Source: an uncultured Dorea sp. (GTDB lineage: Bacteria; Bacillota; Clostridia; Lachnospirales; Lachnospiraceae). From it: a stretch of DNA of 62,873 nucleotides. Positions 53,572-62,731 of the stretch are shown piece after piece. Both the position numbers and the translations under genes were made by a program. Numbering within the stretch: position 1 is the first letter of the stretch; the number at the start of each line of letters is the position of its first letter. Location of the stretch: assembly GCA_910589275.1 (NCBI GenBank), contig CAJUTH010000018.1, positions 1-62,873 on the forward strand, given 5' to 3'. The notes under the pieces were generated by a model, which was not told the DNA's origin, did not search any database, and saw nothing but the letters and a program-made list of their open reading frames with translations.

Positions 53572-53820
53572 ATGAAGAGTTTACAGAAGATTTTGCTGGT
53601 ATTGTTTTGTCTATTCAGTTTATCAATTGCATCTGGCTGCTGCGCCCTGGCTTGTGATAGTCCTGATAATTATACATGCGAAAGTGCCTTTGGAGGCTCA
53701 GCTGAACCGTTTGCAGAAAAAACAGGGTATAGATATAAAATCGAAAATGGGAAGAGGTATAAGAGGCTATGGTCATACACAAAACAACAATGGATATGGC
53801 CAGAATGGGTTCTGGCATAA
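53572..53820 (+). CDS. Small secreted or lipid-anchored peptide
   Basis: An 82-residue protein with a signal peptide ending SIASGCCALACDS, lipobox-like, and a 60-residue mature part rich in Tyr/Lys/Trp. ATG 53572 follows AGGAGGG. It lies at the end of the BlaI/BlaR1-type operon. No family recognised. Could be an immunity peptide or a secreted signal. Confidence 0.55.
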   Translation: MKSLQKILLVLFCLFSLSIASGCCALACDSPDNYTCESAFGGSAEPFAEKTGYRYKIENGKRYKRLWSYTKQQWIWPEWVLA

Positions 53821-53824
53821 ATTT

Positions 53825-53857
53825 GGGACGGGGTATTTTTAAAAATACCCCGTCCCC
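53825..53857. repeat. GGGACGGGG palindrome, second copy
   Basis: GGGACGGGGTATTTTT and AAAAATACCCCGTCCC meet at the centre, closely matching the palindrome at 45784-45825. Lies between convergent genes and may terminate both. Confidence 0.75.
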
Positions 53858-53864
53858 AACTGGC

Positions 53865-54611
53865 TTACGGATGCTTTCCGTATCCGGCCCATCCGACCTG
53901 TCCGTCGGCATAGCCCTTTTTGCCATCCATCTTAAGGATGCACCACTGGTGGGTATACTGGTTTGCGTTGGCATGCTTCCATTTATACCCCATATACCCC
54001 AAAACCATTCCCAATGCGCGGGTGGCGCCTGCGCAGGAGTATTTTTTGGAGATAAAGACGCCGTATGCCTGGCTGTAATCAGATCCTTCCATTGTATAAG
54101 TACATCTCTGGCAGAAGGCGGATACATAGAATGCGGCCTGGCCTACCCGGTCAAGATCTTTGCCTTTTTTGGACACACATTTCGCAACTAATTTCGCAAC
54201 TCTTTGTGCGTCCTTTGTCTTATTACCGGTCTTTTTATTTGGAATCTTATGGCAGACACCGTTCCATGCGATGATGTAATTTTTGTACAGGGCGGTTTTA
54301 ACCATGTACCCATTTTTTTTGTCGAAATAATATCTTTTGTTCTTGATTTTTTTCAGACCTGTCTGCATGACGCCTCGCTTGTTAAAATAATATCTGGCGC
54401 CGTCAATGGTTTTCAGTCCGGTTACTTTCACACCTCTCTTGTTGTAATAATACTTTTTTCCTTTTACTGTCCGCCAGCCGGTGGCGGGCTGCTGCTGTTG
54501 GTCATTTGAGATGGTGACGGAGCTCTGGGAGGCTTCGGACGTCACTGGTATGCACAGACAAAGGGCGGTGCATAATAAGAAAATAATTGTGTTTTTTAAG
54601 AACTTCATAGG
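53865..54611 (-). CDS. Secreted protein with cell-wall-binding repeats and transglutaminase-like domain
   Basis: A 248-residue exported protein: signal peptide, then three choline/glucan-binding type repeats (GWRTVKGKKYYYNKRG, GLKTIDGARYYFNKRG, GLKKIKNKRYYFDKKNG) at about 45-105, then a transglutaminase-like cysteine peptidase domain with C in KYSCAGATRALG, H in YTHQWCI and D in GYADGQVG. ATG 54611 is preceded by GAGGGA. Probably a surface-bound protease or cross-linking enzyme. Confidence 0.75.
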   Translation of the reverse strand, partial: PMKFLKNTIIFLLCTALCLCIPVTSEASQSSVTISNDQQQQPATGWRTVKGKKYYYNKRGVKVTGLKTIDGARYYFNKRGVMQTGLKKIKNKRYYFDKKNGYMVKTALYKNYIIAWNGVCHKIPNKKTGNKTKDAQRVAKLVAKCVSKKGKDLDRVGQAAFYVSAFCQRCTYTMEGSDYSQAYGVFISKKYSCAGATRALGMVLGYMGYKWKHANANQYTHQWCILKMDGKKGYADGQVGWAGYGKHP

Positions 54612-54929
54612 ATCCCTCGCTTTCTCTCTTTTTATTTCTTCTAGCATAACCCAATAATGTACTGGTATGGTTAGAGTATATCATATATGAGAATTGACTT
54701 GTACTTTTTTATGAAAGCAGATATAATAAATTTTTAATTTTAGGTGCTATTGAAGATACGGAACAGATACCAGGCAGGCCCTTTTATCTCTGAAAGGGAA
54801 GACCCGGATGGTTGTTATTCCGGTGGAATTATGGAGGGGATTGGATTGTAGACGAAGAGACCTCCTTGGCTGCACCTGCATGGCCGGTATGAAATGAAGC
54901 ATTGAGGGAAAAAGGAAGAGAGTGAGAAA

Positions 54930-55073
54930 ATGGAAGTCAGTAAAGATAGTGATATCTTATATGTGCAGATGTTCGGTAACTTTTCCCTAACCTGGAAGGG
55001 GAAACCGCTCCTTGGGACAGCAAAATCCAGTGAGACGAAGTCCGCCTATCTGATGCAGCTGCTGATACAATGA
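54930..55073 (+). pseudogene. N-terminal fragment of a BTAD/SARP-type activator
   Basis: 47 codons resembling the start of BTAD-type winged-helix activators of this family (ILYVQMFGNFSLTWKGKPLL, KSSETKSAYLMQLLIQ). A TGA stop then ends the frame where several hundred residues should follow. The preceding region 54612-54929 is without other genes. Confidence 0.5.
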
Positions 55074-55158
55074 CTGCTGTATCAAGTGACAGTGAGGACG
55101 GTTTGCTGTGGAAACAGCAAACCGTTCTCTGGCTAGTTGATTTTCAGTTAAGGAAGTT

Positions 55159-58100
55159 TTAAGATATTGATTCCCCACCGGCAGTCTCTGGATTTGTCCC
55201 ATCCTGTGAGGGGATCTCTGCTGGCTGAGTGCTGTCATTGTTCTGAGTCTCTTCTGCAGTTGTCGGACCTGGGTCTTTGGAATCTGCCGGCTGTGCTGCT
55301 TCTGCGGAATCTGAGGACTTCTGTTCAGCTTCCTTTGTGCCGGTTTCCGAAGCAGGAGGTGTGCCTGCATAGGTTAATGTCAGCGTAATTTCTGCAGATT
55401 TTCCACTTCCATCATTTGCGGTTACAGTAATCTTTACTGTGCCTTCCTGGCCTGCCGGGGTTACGGTACCTGTATTGCTTACTGTGGCGATATTCGTATC
55501 GCTGCTTGTCCATGTGAAGGTCTTTCCTGCAAGGGAAGCTTCATTTCCATCTTTATCAATGTTTTTCAGTATAAGCTGCTTTGCATAATCTGAATAGGAG
55601 GGACCTCCCCATCCTTGTTTCGGATCTCCATATACGATCGTATCGTCCTGGAGGCCTGACGTTAATGACAGATTTCCAAGTTCTGTCCTTCCGGCTACGG
55701 TAATGACAATCTGTTGGTAATAAGACAAAGAGTGTGTACCATTGTCGGCAGCGCGTACATTGAGAACAATCGTATCGCCATTTTTTGCGTCCTCTGGGAC
55801 AGTAATAGTTGCGGTGTCAGATTCAGCGCCTTTAATGTAAATGCCTTTGTTTGCCTCTGGCTCCTGATAAGTATCTGCCTCAAAATAATGTTCCCAGTTT
55901 ACAGCCACATAATCACCATCTGGATCCGATGTCTTTGCGTGGAAGGTAAGCTTTTGCCCGGGAGCTGCTTCGAAGTCAAGGCCTTCCGCTATTGTCAGGG
56001 ATGGCGTATGGTTTGCATCTTCGTATTTTGGTGTAATACACCAGTCTGCACGAGTAGCAAACTGATGCTGGATATCAGCCATGAAGCGCCAGTCAGAGCT
56101 TACAGTTTTACTCTGCAGCGGGTCATAGTCTTTTGCCGTCTGATACCAGTTCTGCAGCTTATTCGGACGATTTTCTACCTTTGTGTACCTTCCCGCAAAG
56201 CTGCCATATGCCATAAGATTCTCTAAGGATCTCAAACCAGTATTCATAAGTGGGAAGAAGCTTGGGGAATCTCCTTCGGAAAGGAAATCATACCGCTGAT
56301 ATTTTTTACCGCCCCACCAGTTGGTGCTATCTAAAAGATCCTCGTTAGAGCCGAACTGGCTGCCGTCCTCTTCGCCCGGCAGGTAGGTTCCGTCGCCCCA
56401 GACTACATATTTGTCAAGTAATGGTCCATGTCCATAATCCAGATTCTCGCGCATCCACGCCCCAGACATCGTGCGTCTTGCTTCACTGTCTACGTTGCCT
56501 GCAGAATTAGACCAGAAATATCCATAGCTGGTTGCGCTGACTTGAACGAATTTGATTTCCGGCCATTCCACGCCGATATATTCATCATAGGTCTGATCCT
56601 GGGTTCCGTATGCGCCGATTACCGTCTTGTCGATAATCTTTTTGCGGATGGCATCCCACTGGTCGGTATTCTTATATTTTTCCTCTATACTCTTAAGTGC
56701 GCGTGCAATGGTATTGGGACCGCCCCATGCCATGACATATAAGGTCCTTGGGTCATTGTCCAGGAAAGCTGCCTCAATTAATCTGGAGCCCTCTGTTTCC
56801 TCCCTCATATCGCCCTTGAAAGCAATGTTTCCGAGCTTTATTTTGCTGCGGATAAAATCCGGCGTCGGGTATGCAGGGTCATGAGTGCGCAGGTTATCGT
56901 ATACAGCTGCGTAATCATCTGCTAATTCCATCATCCAGTCCGTTCCCGGCCAGCGATAAGGCTTCTTAGAGGCTTCGTCCGGGCCATTGTCATCGCCGAT
57001 CCAGTGGTACTTTGAGCTGGTCTGAATGATTCCCTGAATATCAATTTCGTTACTGTAGAGAAGCAGGTGAATCAGAGAGTTCTGGTCATCTACTTCACCA
57101 TCCTGGGTGATGATTGCCCTTGGCTTGCTATTTGCCGGGTCTCCAGCTGTACGTGTTACAGTAATCTCAATGTTTCCTTTTATGGATTTGTCTGACTTTG
57201 ATGTTGCTGTAATTGTAACCGGCCCTTCGCTTACGCCTGTTACCTGTCCTTTTTCATTTACAGTTGCAATGGCTTCACTTGAAGAAGACCAGGTAACAGT
57301 TTTAACTGTTGCTGTTTCTGGAAGTACTTCTGCCGCTAAAGTTATGCGTTTTCCAGCCTCTACTGTTGTATCGCCTGATACGTTGATACTGGTTGGCTGA
57401 GATGCACTTGTTACGGTAATGACAATCTGCTGATAATAGGACAGGGAATGTGTTCCGTTGTCAGTTGCACGTACGTTGATAACCAATGTATCATTTTCTT
57501 TTGCATCTTCTGGTACAGTAATGGTTGCCGTATCAGAGTTTGCACCTTTGATATAAATGCCTTTATTTTCTTCCGGCTCCTGGTAAGTATCAGCCTCAAA
57601 GTATTGTTCCCAGTTTACACTTACATAGTCACCGTCCGGATCAGATGTCTTTGCGTGGAAGGTAAGCTTTTGTCCGGGTGCTGCCTTAAAGTCAAGGCCT
57701 TCTTTTATTGTCAGGGATGGCATATGGTTTGCATCCTCGTATTTTGGTGTAATACACCAGTCCGCACGAGTAGCAAATTGATGCTGGATATCAGCTATAA
57801 AGCGCCAGTCAGAGCTTACGGTTTTGTTCTGCAGCGGGTCATAGTCCTTTGCTGTCTGATACCAGTTCTGCAGCTGATTCGGACGATTTGTTACTTTCGT
57901 GTACCTTCCTGCATAGCTGCCGTATGCCATAAGGTTCTCTAAGGACCTCAAACCAGTATTCATAAGCGGGAAGAAGCTTGGAGAATCTCCCTCGGAGAGG
58001 AAATCATACCGCTGGTACTTGCCGATAAAGCTGCCGCCCCACCAGTCAGTGCTGTCCACAAGGGACTCGTTTGTACCAAACTGGCTGCCTTCTTCTTCGC

Positions 58101-59733
58101 CTGGCAGATAGGTTCCGTCGCCCCAGACTACATACTTGTCGAGCAGCGGTCCATGTCCATAGTCTAAGTTTTCGCGGATCCATGCACCGGACATGGTGCG
58201 TTTTGCTTCGCTGTCTACAGTGCCTGCGCTTCTGGACCAACCATAGCCATAACTGGTTGCGCTGACCTGAACGAATTTAATTTCCGGCCATTCCACGCCG
58301 ATATACTCGTCATAGGTCTGATCCTGGGTTCCATACGCCCCGATTACAGTCTTGTCGATAATCTTTTTACGGACAGCATCCCACTGGTCGGTATTCTTAT
58401 ATTTTTCCTCGATGCTCTTAAGTGCGCGTGCAATGGTATTGGGACCGCCCCATGCCATAACATATAAGGTCCTTGGGTCATTGTCCAGGAAGGCTGCCTC
58501 GATTAATTTGGATCCTTCGGTTTCTTTCCGCATATCGCCCTTGTAGGCAATGTTTCCGATCTTTATCATGCTGCGGATATAATTTGGCGTCGGGTATGCG
58601 CGGTCGTGGGTGCGCAGATTGCCATATACAGCTGCATAATCATCGGCCAGTTCTGTCATCCAGTCTGTCCCCGGCCAGCGGTAGGGCTTTTTAGAAGCTT
58701 CATCCGGTCCGTTCTCATCGCCGATCCAGTGGAACTGGGAGCTGGTCTGGATAATTCCCTGGATATCAATCTCATTGCCGTAAAGCAGAAGATGAATCAT
58801 GGAATTCTGGTCGTCTACCTCGCCGTCCTGGGTAATGATGGCTCTTGGTTTGTCTGTATCCACTACCGTCACATGAGCCGTTGCCTTTGCACCGCTTCCG
58901 TCTGCAGCCTCAATTGTAATATCTGTACTGCCCTGGGTCAGTGCGGTAATGGTGCCATCCGCGCTTACACTTGCTGCGTAAGGATCAGAGAGTGTGTATT
59001 TCAGCTGCCTGTTGGTAGCATTTGACGGTGCAATTGTTGTCTCCAGCTTTTGCTTTGCGCCTGCCTCTAAGGTAATTTCGGTTTTCTTTACGGTTATCTT
59101 TGATACCTTTACCTGAGGCGCGGCAGATGCTTTTACAGTAACCTGTACGGTTGTTTTTTTCTTGCTTCCGTCTGTGGTGCTTATTGTAATCGTGGCTGTT
59201 CCGGCCTTCTTTGCGGTAATTCTGCCTTTAGAGCTGACGGATGCAACACTTGTATTTGAAGATTTGTACTTCAACTTCTTTATGCTTGCGTTTTTTGGTG
59301 TGATCGTTGTCTTGATTGTCCTGGAGCTGCCTGCATCCAGGGTAAGCTTTGCAGAATCTGCCTTCAGCTTTTTAATCAGGCGGGGCTTTTTCACAGTTAC
59401 CTTGCAAGAAGACTTGATGCTGTTTTTGCCTTTTACACTGGCTGTGACGGTAACGGAGCCTGCCTTGACGCCCTTTACCACCCCTTTGCTGTTTACAGAC
59501 GCGATCTTCTTGTCAGAGCTCTTCCAGGTAATTTTTGCCGAAGCTGCCTTTGGGGCTTTGGTTACCTTGAGCTTCTTTTTGGTTCCGACATAGATGGTTG
59601 CTTTTTTGGCAATGGTAATTTTTTTTATGGTCTTCGAAGCTGCCTCTGCCTGCAGGGTATTCCCTGGGAGGGCAAGAGAAGCACTTACCATAGCTGCGGT
59701 TAATATGCCTGCCAGGAATCGTTTTTTTCTCAT
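55159..59733 (-). CDS. Large secreted Ig-like/DUF1593 tandem protein
   Basis: A 1524-residue exported protein. Signal peptide 1-32. Residues about 35-290 hold three bacterial Ig-like (Big_2) domains (ITWKSSDKKIASVNSKGVVK is typical). Two DUF1593 modules, nucleoside-hydrolase-like with possible sugar-binding C-terminal parts, follow at about 295-775 and 870-1350; each starts PRAIITQDGEVDDQNS and contains TLYVMAWGGPNTIARAL. A Big_2 domain joins them. The C-terminus has another Ig-like domain and a Ser/Glu-rich tail without a sorting motif. Likely acts on nucleosides or glycans outside the cell; activity inferred from the fold only. Confidence 0.82.
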   Translation of the reverse strand: MRKKRFLAGILTAAMVSASLALPGNTLQAEAASKTIKKITIAKKATIYVGTKKKLKVTKAPKAASAKITWKSSDKKIASVNSKGVVKGVKAGSVTVTASVKGKNSIKSSCKVTVKKPRLIKKLKADSAKLTLDAGSSRTIKTTITPKNASIKKLKYKSSNTSVASVSSKGRITAKKAGTATITISTTDGSKKKTTVQVTVKASAAPQVKVSKITVKKTEITLEAGAKQKLETTIAPSNATNRQLKYTLSDPYAASVSADGTITALTQGSTDITIEAADGSGAKATAHVTVVDTDKPRAIITQDGEVDDQNSMIHLLLYGNEIDIQGIIQTSSQFHWIGDENGPDEASKKPYRWPGTDWMTELADDYAAVYGNLRTHDRAYPTPNYIRSMIKIGNIAYKGDMRKETEGSKLIEAAFLDNDPRTLYVMAWGGPNTIARALKSIEEKYKNTDQWDAVRKKIIDKTVIGAYGTQDQTYDEYIGVEWPEIKFVQVSATSYGYGWSRSAGTVDSEAKRTMSGAWIRENLDYGHGPLLDKYVVWGDGTYLPGEEEGSQFGTNESLVDSTDWWGGSFIGKYQRYDFLSEGDSPSFFPLMNTGLRSLENLMAYGSYAGRYTKVTNRPNQLQNWYQTAKDYDPLQNKTVSSDWRFIADIQHQFATRADWCITPKYEDANHMPSLTIKEGLDFKAAPGQKLTFHAKTSDPDGDYVSVNWEQYFEADTYQEPEENKGIYIKGANSDTATITVPEDAKENDTLVINVRATDNGTHSLSYYQQIVITVTSASQPTSINVSGDTTVEAGKRITLAAEVLPETATVKTVTWSSSSEAIATVNEKGQVTGVSEGPVTITATSKSDKSIKGNIEITVTRTAGDPANSKPRAIITQDGEVDDQNSLIHLLLYSNEIDIQGIIQTSSKYHWIGDDNGPDEASKKPYRWPGTDWMMELADDYAAVYDNLRTHDPAYPTPDFIRSKIKLGNIAFKGDMREETEGSRLIEAAFLDNDPRTLYVMAWGGPNTIARALKSIEEKYKNTDQWDAIRKKIIDKTVIGAYGTQDQTYDEYIGVEWPEIKFVQVSATSYGYFWSNSAGNVDSEARRTMSGAWMRENLDYGHGPLLDKYVVWGDGTYLPGEEDGSQFGSNEDLLDSTNWWGGKKYQRYDFLSEGDSPSFFPLMNTGLRSLENLMAYGSFAGRYTKVENRPNKLQNWYQTAKDYDPLQSKTVSSDWRFMADIQHQFATRADWCITPKYEDANHTPSLTIAEGLDFEAAPGQKLTFHAKTSDPDGDYVAVNWEHYFEADTYQEPEANKGIYIKGAESDTATITVPEDAKNGDTIVLNVRAADNGTHSLSYYQQIVITVAGRTELGNLSLTSGLQDDTIVYGDPKQGWGGPSYSDYAKQLILKNIDKDGNEASLAGKTFTWTSSDTNIATVSNTGTVTPAGQEGTVKITVTANDGSGKSAEITLTLTYAGTPPASETGTKEAEQKSSDSAEAAQPADSKDPGPTTAEETQNNDSTQPAEIPSQDGTNPETAGGESIS
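55697..57126 (-). repeat. DUF1593 module, C-terminal copy (about 1.43 kb)
   Basis: Runs from the KPRAIITQDG start to YYQQIVITV. It is nearly identical at protein level to 57413-58851, apart from a three-residue deletion (GKKYQRY versus GSFIGKYQRY). Confidence 0.85.
57413..58851 (-). repeat. DUF1593 module, N-terminal copy (about 1.44 kb)
   Basis: Direct repeat of 55697-57126 within one gene, offset about 1.72 kb. A Big_2 domain of roughly 95 residues separates the copies. Confidence 0.85.
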
Positions 59734-59947
59734 TATTTTCTCCTTCCTATTATTTGTTGTGTCTTCTTTGCAGTTACATGAATTTTATAATTCGTCATCT
59801 GCCTGAAACATTGTGGGAAATGACTTGATTTATAAAAAAAGGTTCACGTAAACTAAGACATAAATCCTCTTATGTAAACAAAATATATAAAATGTTTACA
59901 AACTTTTGTCTTGCTGATAACGGATATTGAAAACATGTTTTGCAATG

Positions 59948-59963
59948 TACTACTTGTGTAGTA
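59948..59963. promoter_or_regulatory. BlaI/MecI-like operator palindrome
   Basis: TACTAC-TTGT-GTAGTA, the same half-sites and spacing as the known MecI/BlaI operator TACTAC-ATAT-GTAGTA. It lies 9 to 24 bases after the predicted transcription start of the DUF1593 gene. Confidence 0.6.
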
Positions 59964-59978
59964 GTTATCTGCATTGTT

Positions 59979-60007
59979 ATTATAATATTATAACAATCGT
60001 TTGTCAA
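59979..60007 (-). promoter_or_regulatory. Consensus promoter of the DUF1593 gene
   Basis: Minus strand: TTGACA (60007-60002), 17-base spacer, TATAAT (59984-59979). Both boxes are perfect consensus, implying strong expression unless repressed. The leader would be about 240 bases. Confidence 0.8.
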
Positions 60008-60697
60008 TACGTATAAAAAAATGAAATAAAACAATAAAAATCATAAAAAACGCACAAAAATCTTTAGATAAAATAAAAATGCAAAAGAAAAATATACATT
60101 TATGCTTTTTTTGAGATGATTGGCCAGGGAGAAAGGATTTATTTTATAAAATTAAAACGGATTTGGATTTTAGGAAGCACATAAAAATAAACGTTTAATA
60201 TTAGAGGTGAAGAAGAAATATGTATAATATAGGCTGAATATGAATTAAATATGAATATTAAACAAATAAAATATGAAAATTAAAAAATAAATTCAATAAA
60301 AATAAAAGAATATCAAAATTAAATATATTTTTGTGTAAAAATAGAAACGAATATTTTGATATGTGTTTACATGTATGTTTTCTAGATGAAAAGTGACGTG
60401 AATAAAAAATAATAGCATACTTAAGTTTTCCTTAACCTCATATTTTCTATTACACAGAATACTGTTAGACTATGCTGGAATAACCACTTGTCAGGTGACG
60501 ATAAATTACCACTAAAGATTCTCGCGGAGAGCCTGCAGGGCTGTTGTCTTCCCCAATTGTCTTGCCTTCTGAATTTACAGCAGCATAAAAACGATGCAAG
60601 CGTCAAAAGATATTTTTGATGCAGGTTCTCCATTTATTTTAGGCAAAATGGATAAAAGAATGAGAATATATTGTGCAATCTTCTCTCAAATACGGGC
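60008..60697. other. AT-rich intergenic region
   Basis: About 690 bases with no credible gene; 60008-60420 is extremely AT-rich. From 60421 to 60640 base composition rises and a fragment may be a decayed gene, but no family was recognised in any frame. Confidence 0.5.
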
Positions 60698-60726
60698 TTG
60701 TTAATTTATTGTCAATGTGGTATGAT
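60698..60726 (+). promoter_or_regulatory. Promoter of the lactate dehydrogenase gene
   Basis: TTGTTA (60698-60703), 17-base spacer, TATGAT (60721-60726). Confidence 0.65.
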
Positions 60727-60808
60727 ATAACGAAAGCGACGGCAAAATGTGACAAACATTTTAACCCATGATCGCGGAAAAGAAAATATATAAAAGGAGA
60801 ACAAAAAC

Positions 60809-61756
60809 ATGAGCTGTAAAGTCACAATTATTGGAGCCGGAAGTGTAGGCGCAACAATTGCGTATACATTGTCTGGTGAGGACATGGCATCAGAGATCGT
60901 CATGATCGACATCAACAAAGAAAAAGTAGAAGGCGAAGTCATGGACATTGAGCAGGGAACCTGTTTCAGAGATCCGGTATCCATCATTGCAGGGGACTAT
61001 GAGGACGCGAAGGATTCAGACATTGTAATCATCACTTCGGGAATCGCCCGTAAGCCGGGTCAGACAAGAATCGAACTGACACAGACAAACGTTAACATTC
61101 TGAAGCAGATTACACCGGAGATTGCAAAGGCAGCGCCGAATGCACTTTATATTATTGTAAGCAATCCGGTTGACATTATGACTTATGTATTCACAAAGAT
61201 CTCAGGAATTCCGGAGAACCAGATTATTGGTTCCGGGACAGTTTTAGATTCCGCACGTCTCCGCTGCGGTCTTTCCGAACATTTTAAAGTTGCACAGAGA
61301 AATATCCACGCATACGTATTTGGCGAGCATGGCGACACATCCTTCATTCCATGGTCAGCAGCAAGGATCGCAGGCGTGAATGTAGATGATTATTACGATA
61401 TGATGCCACATCTTGGGAAAACGGCAGGGAAGCTTGATAAAGACGCTATGCTGACCTATGTGCAGAAATCTGGCGGCAAGATTATTGCAAATAAAGGTGC
61501 AACTTTCTATGCAGTTACGAGAGGCGTCTGTCGGTTGTGCAGCATACTCATGTCAGCATCTGAATCGGTAACAACCGTATCTTCTATGATGCACGGAGAA
61601 TACGGAATTGAGGATGTATGTTTAAGCACGCTTGCACTGGTAGGACCTAATGGCATTCAGGGCAAGATTCCGATGACCCTTACAGAGGAAGAAGTAGGGA
61701 AATTAAAAGCAAGTGCAGACGCGCTGAAATCTGTTATTGCACAAATCGAGCTGTAA
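60809..61756 (+). CDS. ldh: L-lactate dehydrogenase
   Basis: A 315-residue NAD-dependent enzyme converting pyruvate to L-lactate. GAGSVGATIAYTL is the nucleotide loop. In the substrate loop ARKPGQTRIE the discriminating residue is Gln, as in lactate rather than malate dehydrogenases. VFGEHGDTS holds the catalytic His. RBS AAAGGAG. Downstream lies an HdrBC-like pair, suggesting links between lactate and low-potential electron flow. Confidence 0.93.
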   Translation: MSCKVTIIGAGSVGATIAYTLSGEDMASEIVMIDINKEKVEGEVMDIEQGTCFRDPVSIIAGDYEDAKDSDIVIITSGIARKPGQTRIELTQTNVNILKQITPEIAKAAPNALYIIVSNPVDIMTYVFTKISGIPENQIIGSGTVLDSARLRCGLSEHFKVAQRNIHAYVFGEHGDTSFIPWSAARIAGVNVDDYYDMMPHLGKTAGKLDKDAMLTYVQKSGGKIIANKGATFYAVTRGVCRLCSILMSASESVTTVSSMMHGEYGIEDVCLSTLALVGPNGIQGKIPMTLTEEEVGKLKASADALKSVIAQIEL

Positions 61757-61845
61757 AACGGTAATATTTGATACTTGATTTGAAAAAATGGTCATATTAA
61801 AATAGAAAGGAAATATGGTAAAATAACGTAACTATTGAGTGGCTT

Positions 61846-61888
61846 TGTGCAGGGGCGGCCCCGGATGACCGGGGTTATTCAATGCACA
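61846..61888 (+). promoter_or_regulatory. Structured leader upstream of hdrB
   Basis: Nested stems TGTGCA (61846-61851)/TGCACA (61883-61888) and CCCCGG (61859-61864)/CCGGGG (61869-61874) with an ATGA loop, ending 33 bases before the hdrB start. There is no U-tract, so a regulatory element is possible as well as a terminator. Confidence 0.45.
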
Positions 61889-61921
61889 GCTGCAAAATTA
61901 TAAGAAAGGACAGCGAGAACT

Positions 61922-62731
61922 ATGAAGTACAGTTATTATCCGGGATGCACTTTGAGAACAAAGGCGAAGGATCTGGATGCTTATGCAAGAGCCTCAGCAG
62001 AAGCTCTTGGCATTGAACTCATCGAAGTCGAAGACTGGCAATGCTGCGGCGGAGTATATCCTCTTGGCTCTGACGAGATTGCCACCAAGCTGTCTTCGGT
62101 CCGTGCGCTCAATGCGGCGAAGGAGAAGGATCAGAGCCTGGTGACCATGTGCTCTGCATGTCATCATGTGATCAAACGTGTCAATGATGATATGAAAAAT
62201 GTAGAGGATATCCGTACAAGAGCCAACAATTATATGGAGCTTGATGAGCCTTATGCAGGTGAGACAGAGGTACTCCATTTTCTGGAGGTTCTTCGTGATA
62301 AAGTAGGGTTTGACGAATTAAAGAAAAAAGTGACGAACCCTCTGACCGGAAAGAAGATCGGCGCATACTACGGCTGCCTGCTTCTTCGTCCAAGCAAGCT
62401 TTTAAGCTTCGATGACCCGGAGAATCCGAGGATTATCGAGGACTTTATCCGCGCCATCGGCGCAGAGCCGGTCATCTATCCATACCGCAACGAGTGCTGC
62501 GGCGGATACATTTCCTTAAAGGAAAAGGAAATGTCAAAAAATATGTGTGAAAAGATTATGGCAAGCGCAGAAGGCTTCGGGGCAGAGATGCTTATTACAG
62601 CCTGTCCGCTGTGTCTATATAATCTGAACAAGAGTACAGGCGCGTCTCTTCCGGTTGTTTACTTTACGGAGCTGCTGGCAGAAGCCCTGGGCGTGAAAGA
62701 TGAAGTGAAAAAGGAGGTGCAGGCATCATGA
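61922..62731 (+). CDS. Heterodisulfide reductase subunit B-like protein
   Basis: A 269-residue protein with two CCG domains (CX~30CCG-X~30CxxC): YYPGCTLRTK...WQCCGGVYP...CSACHHV, and YYGCLLLRP...NECCGGYISL...CPLCLYN. In HdrB these ligate noncubane [4Fe-4S] clusters. In non-methanogens such subunits shuttle electrons to quinones, thiols or bifurcating complexes. Start overlap (ATGA) with hdrC. Confidence 0.9.
   Translation: MKYSYYPGCTLRTKAKDLDAYARASAEALGIELIEVEDWQCCGGVYPLGSDEIATKLSSVRALNAAKEKDQSLVTMCSACHHVIKRVNDDMKNVEDIRTRANNYMELDEPYAGETEVLHFLEVLRDKVGFDELKKKVTNPLTGKKIGAYYGCLLLRPSKLLSFDDPENPRIIEDFIRAIGAEPVIYPYRNECCGGYISLKEKEMSKNMCEKIMASAEGFGAEMLITACPLCLYNLNKSTGASLPVVYFTELLAEALGVKDEVKKEVQAS

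Noticed and set aside
60421..60633. Possible 70-residue reading frame on the minus strand
   Set aside because: No ribosome binding site, no recognisable family and odd composition; more likely a decayed fragment.
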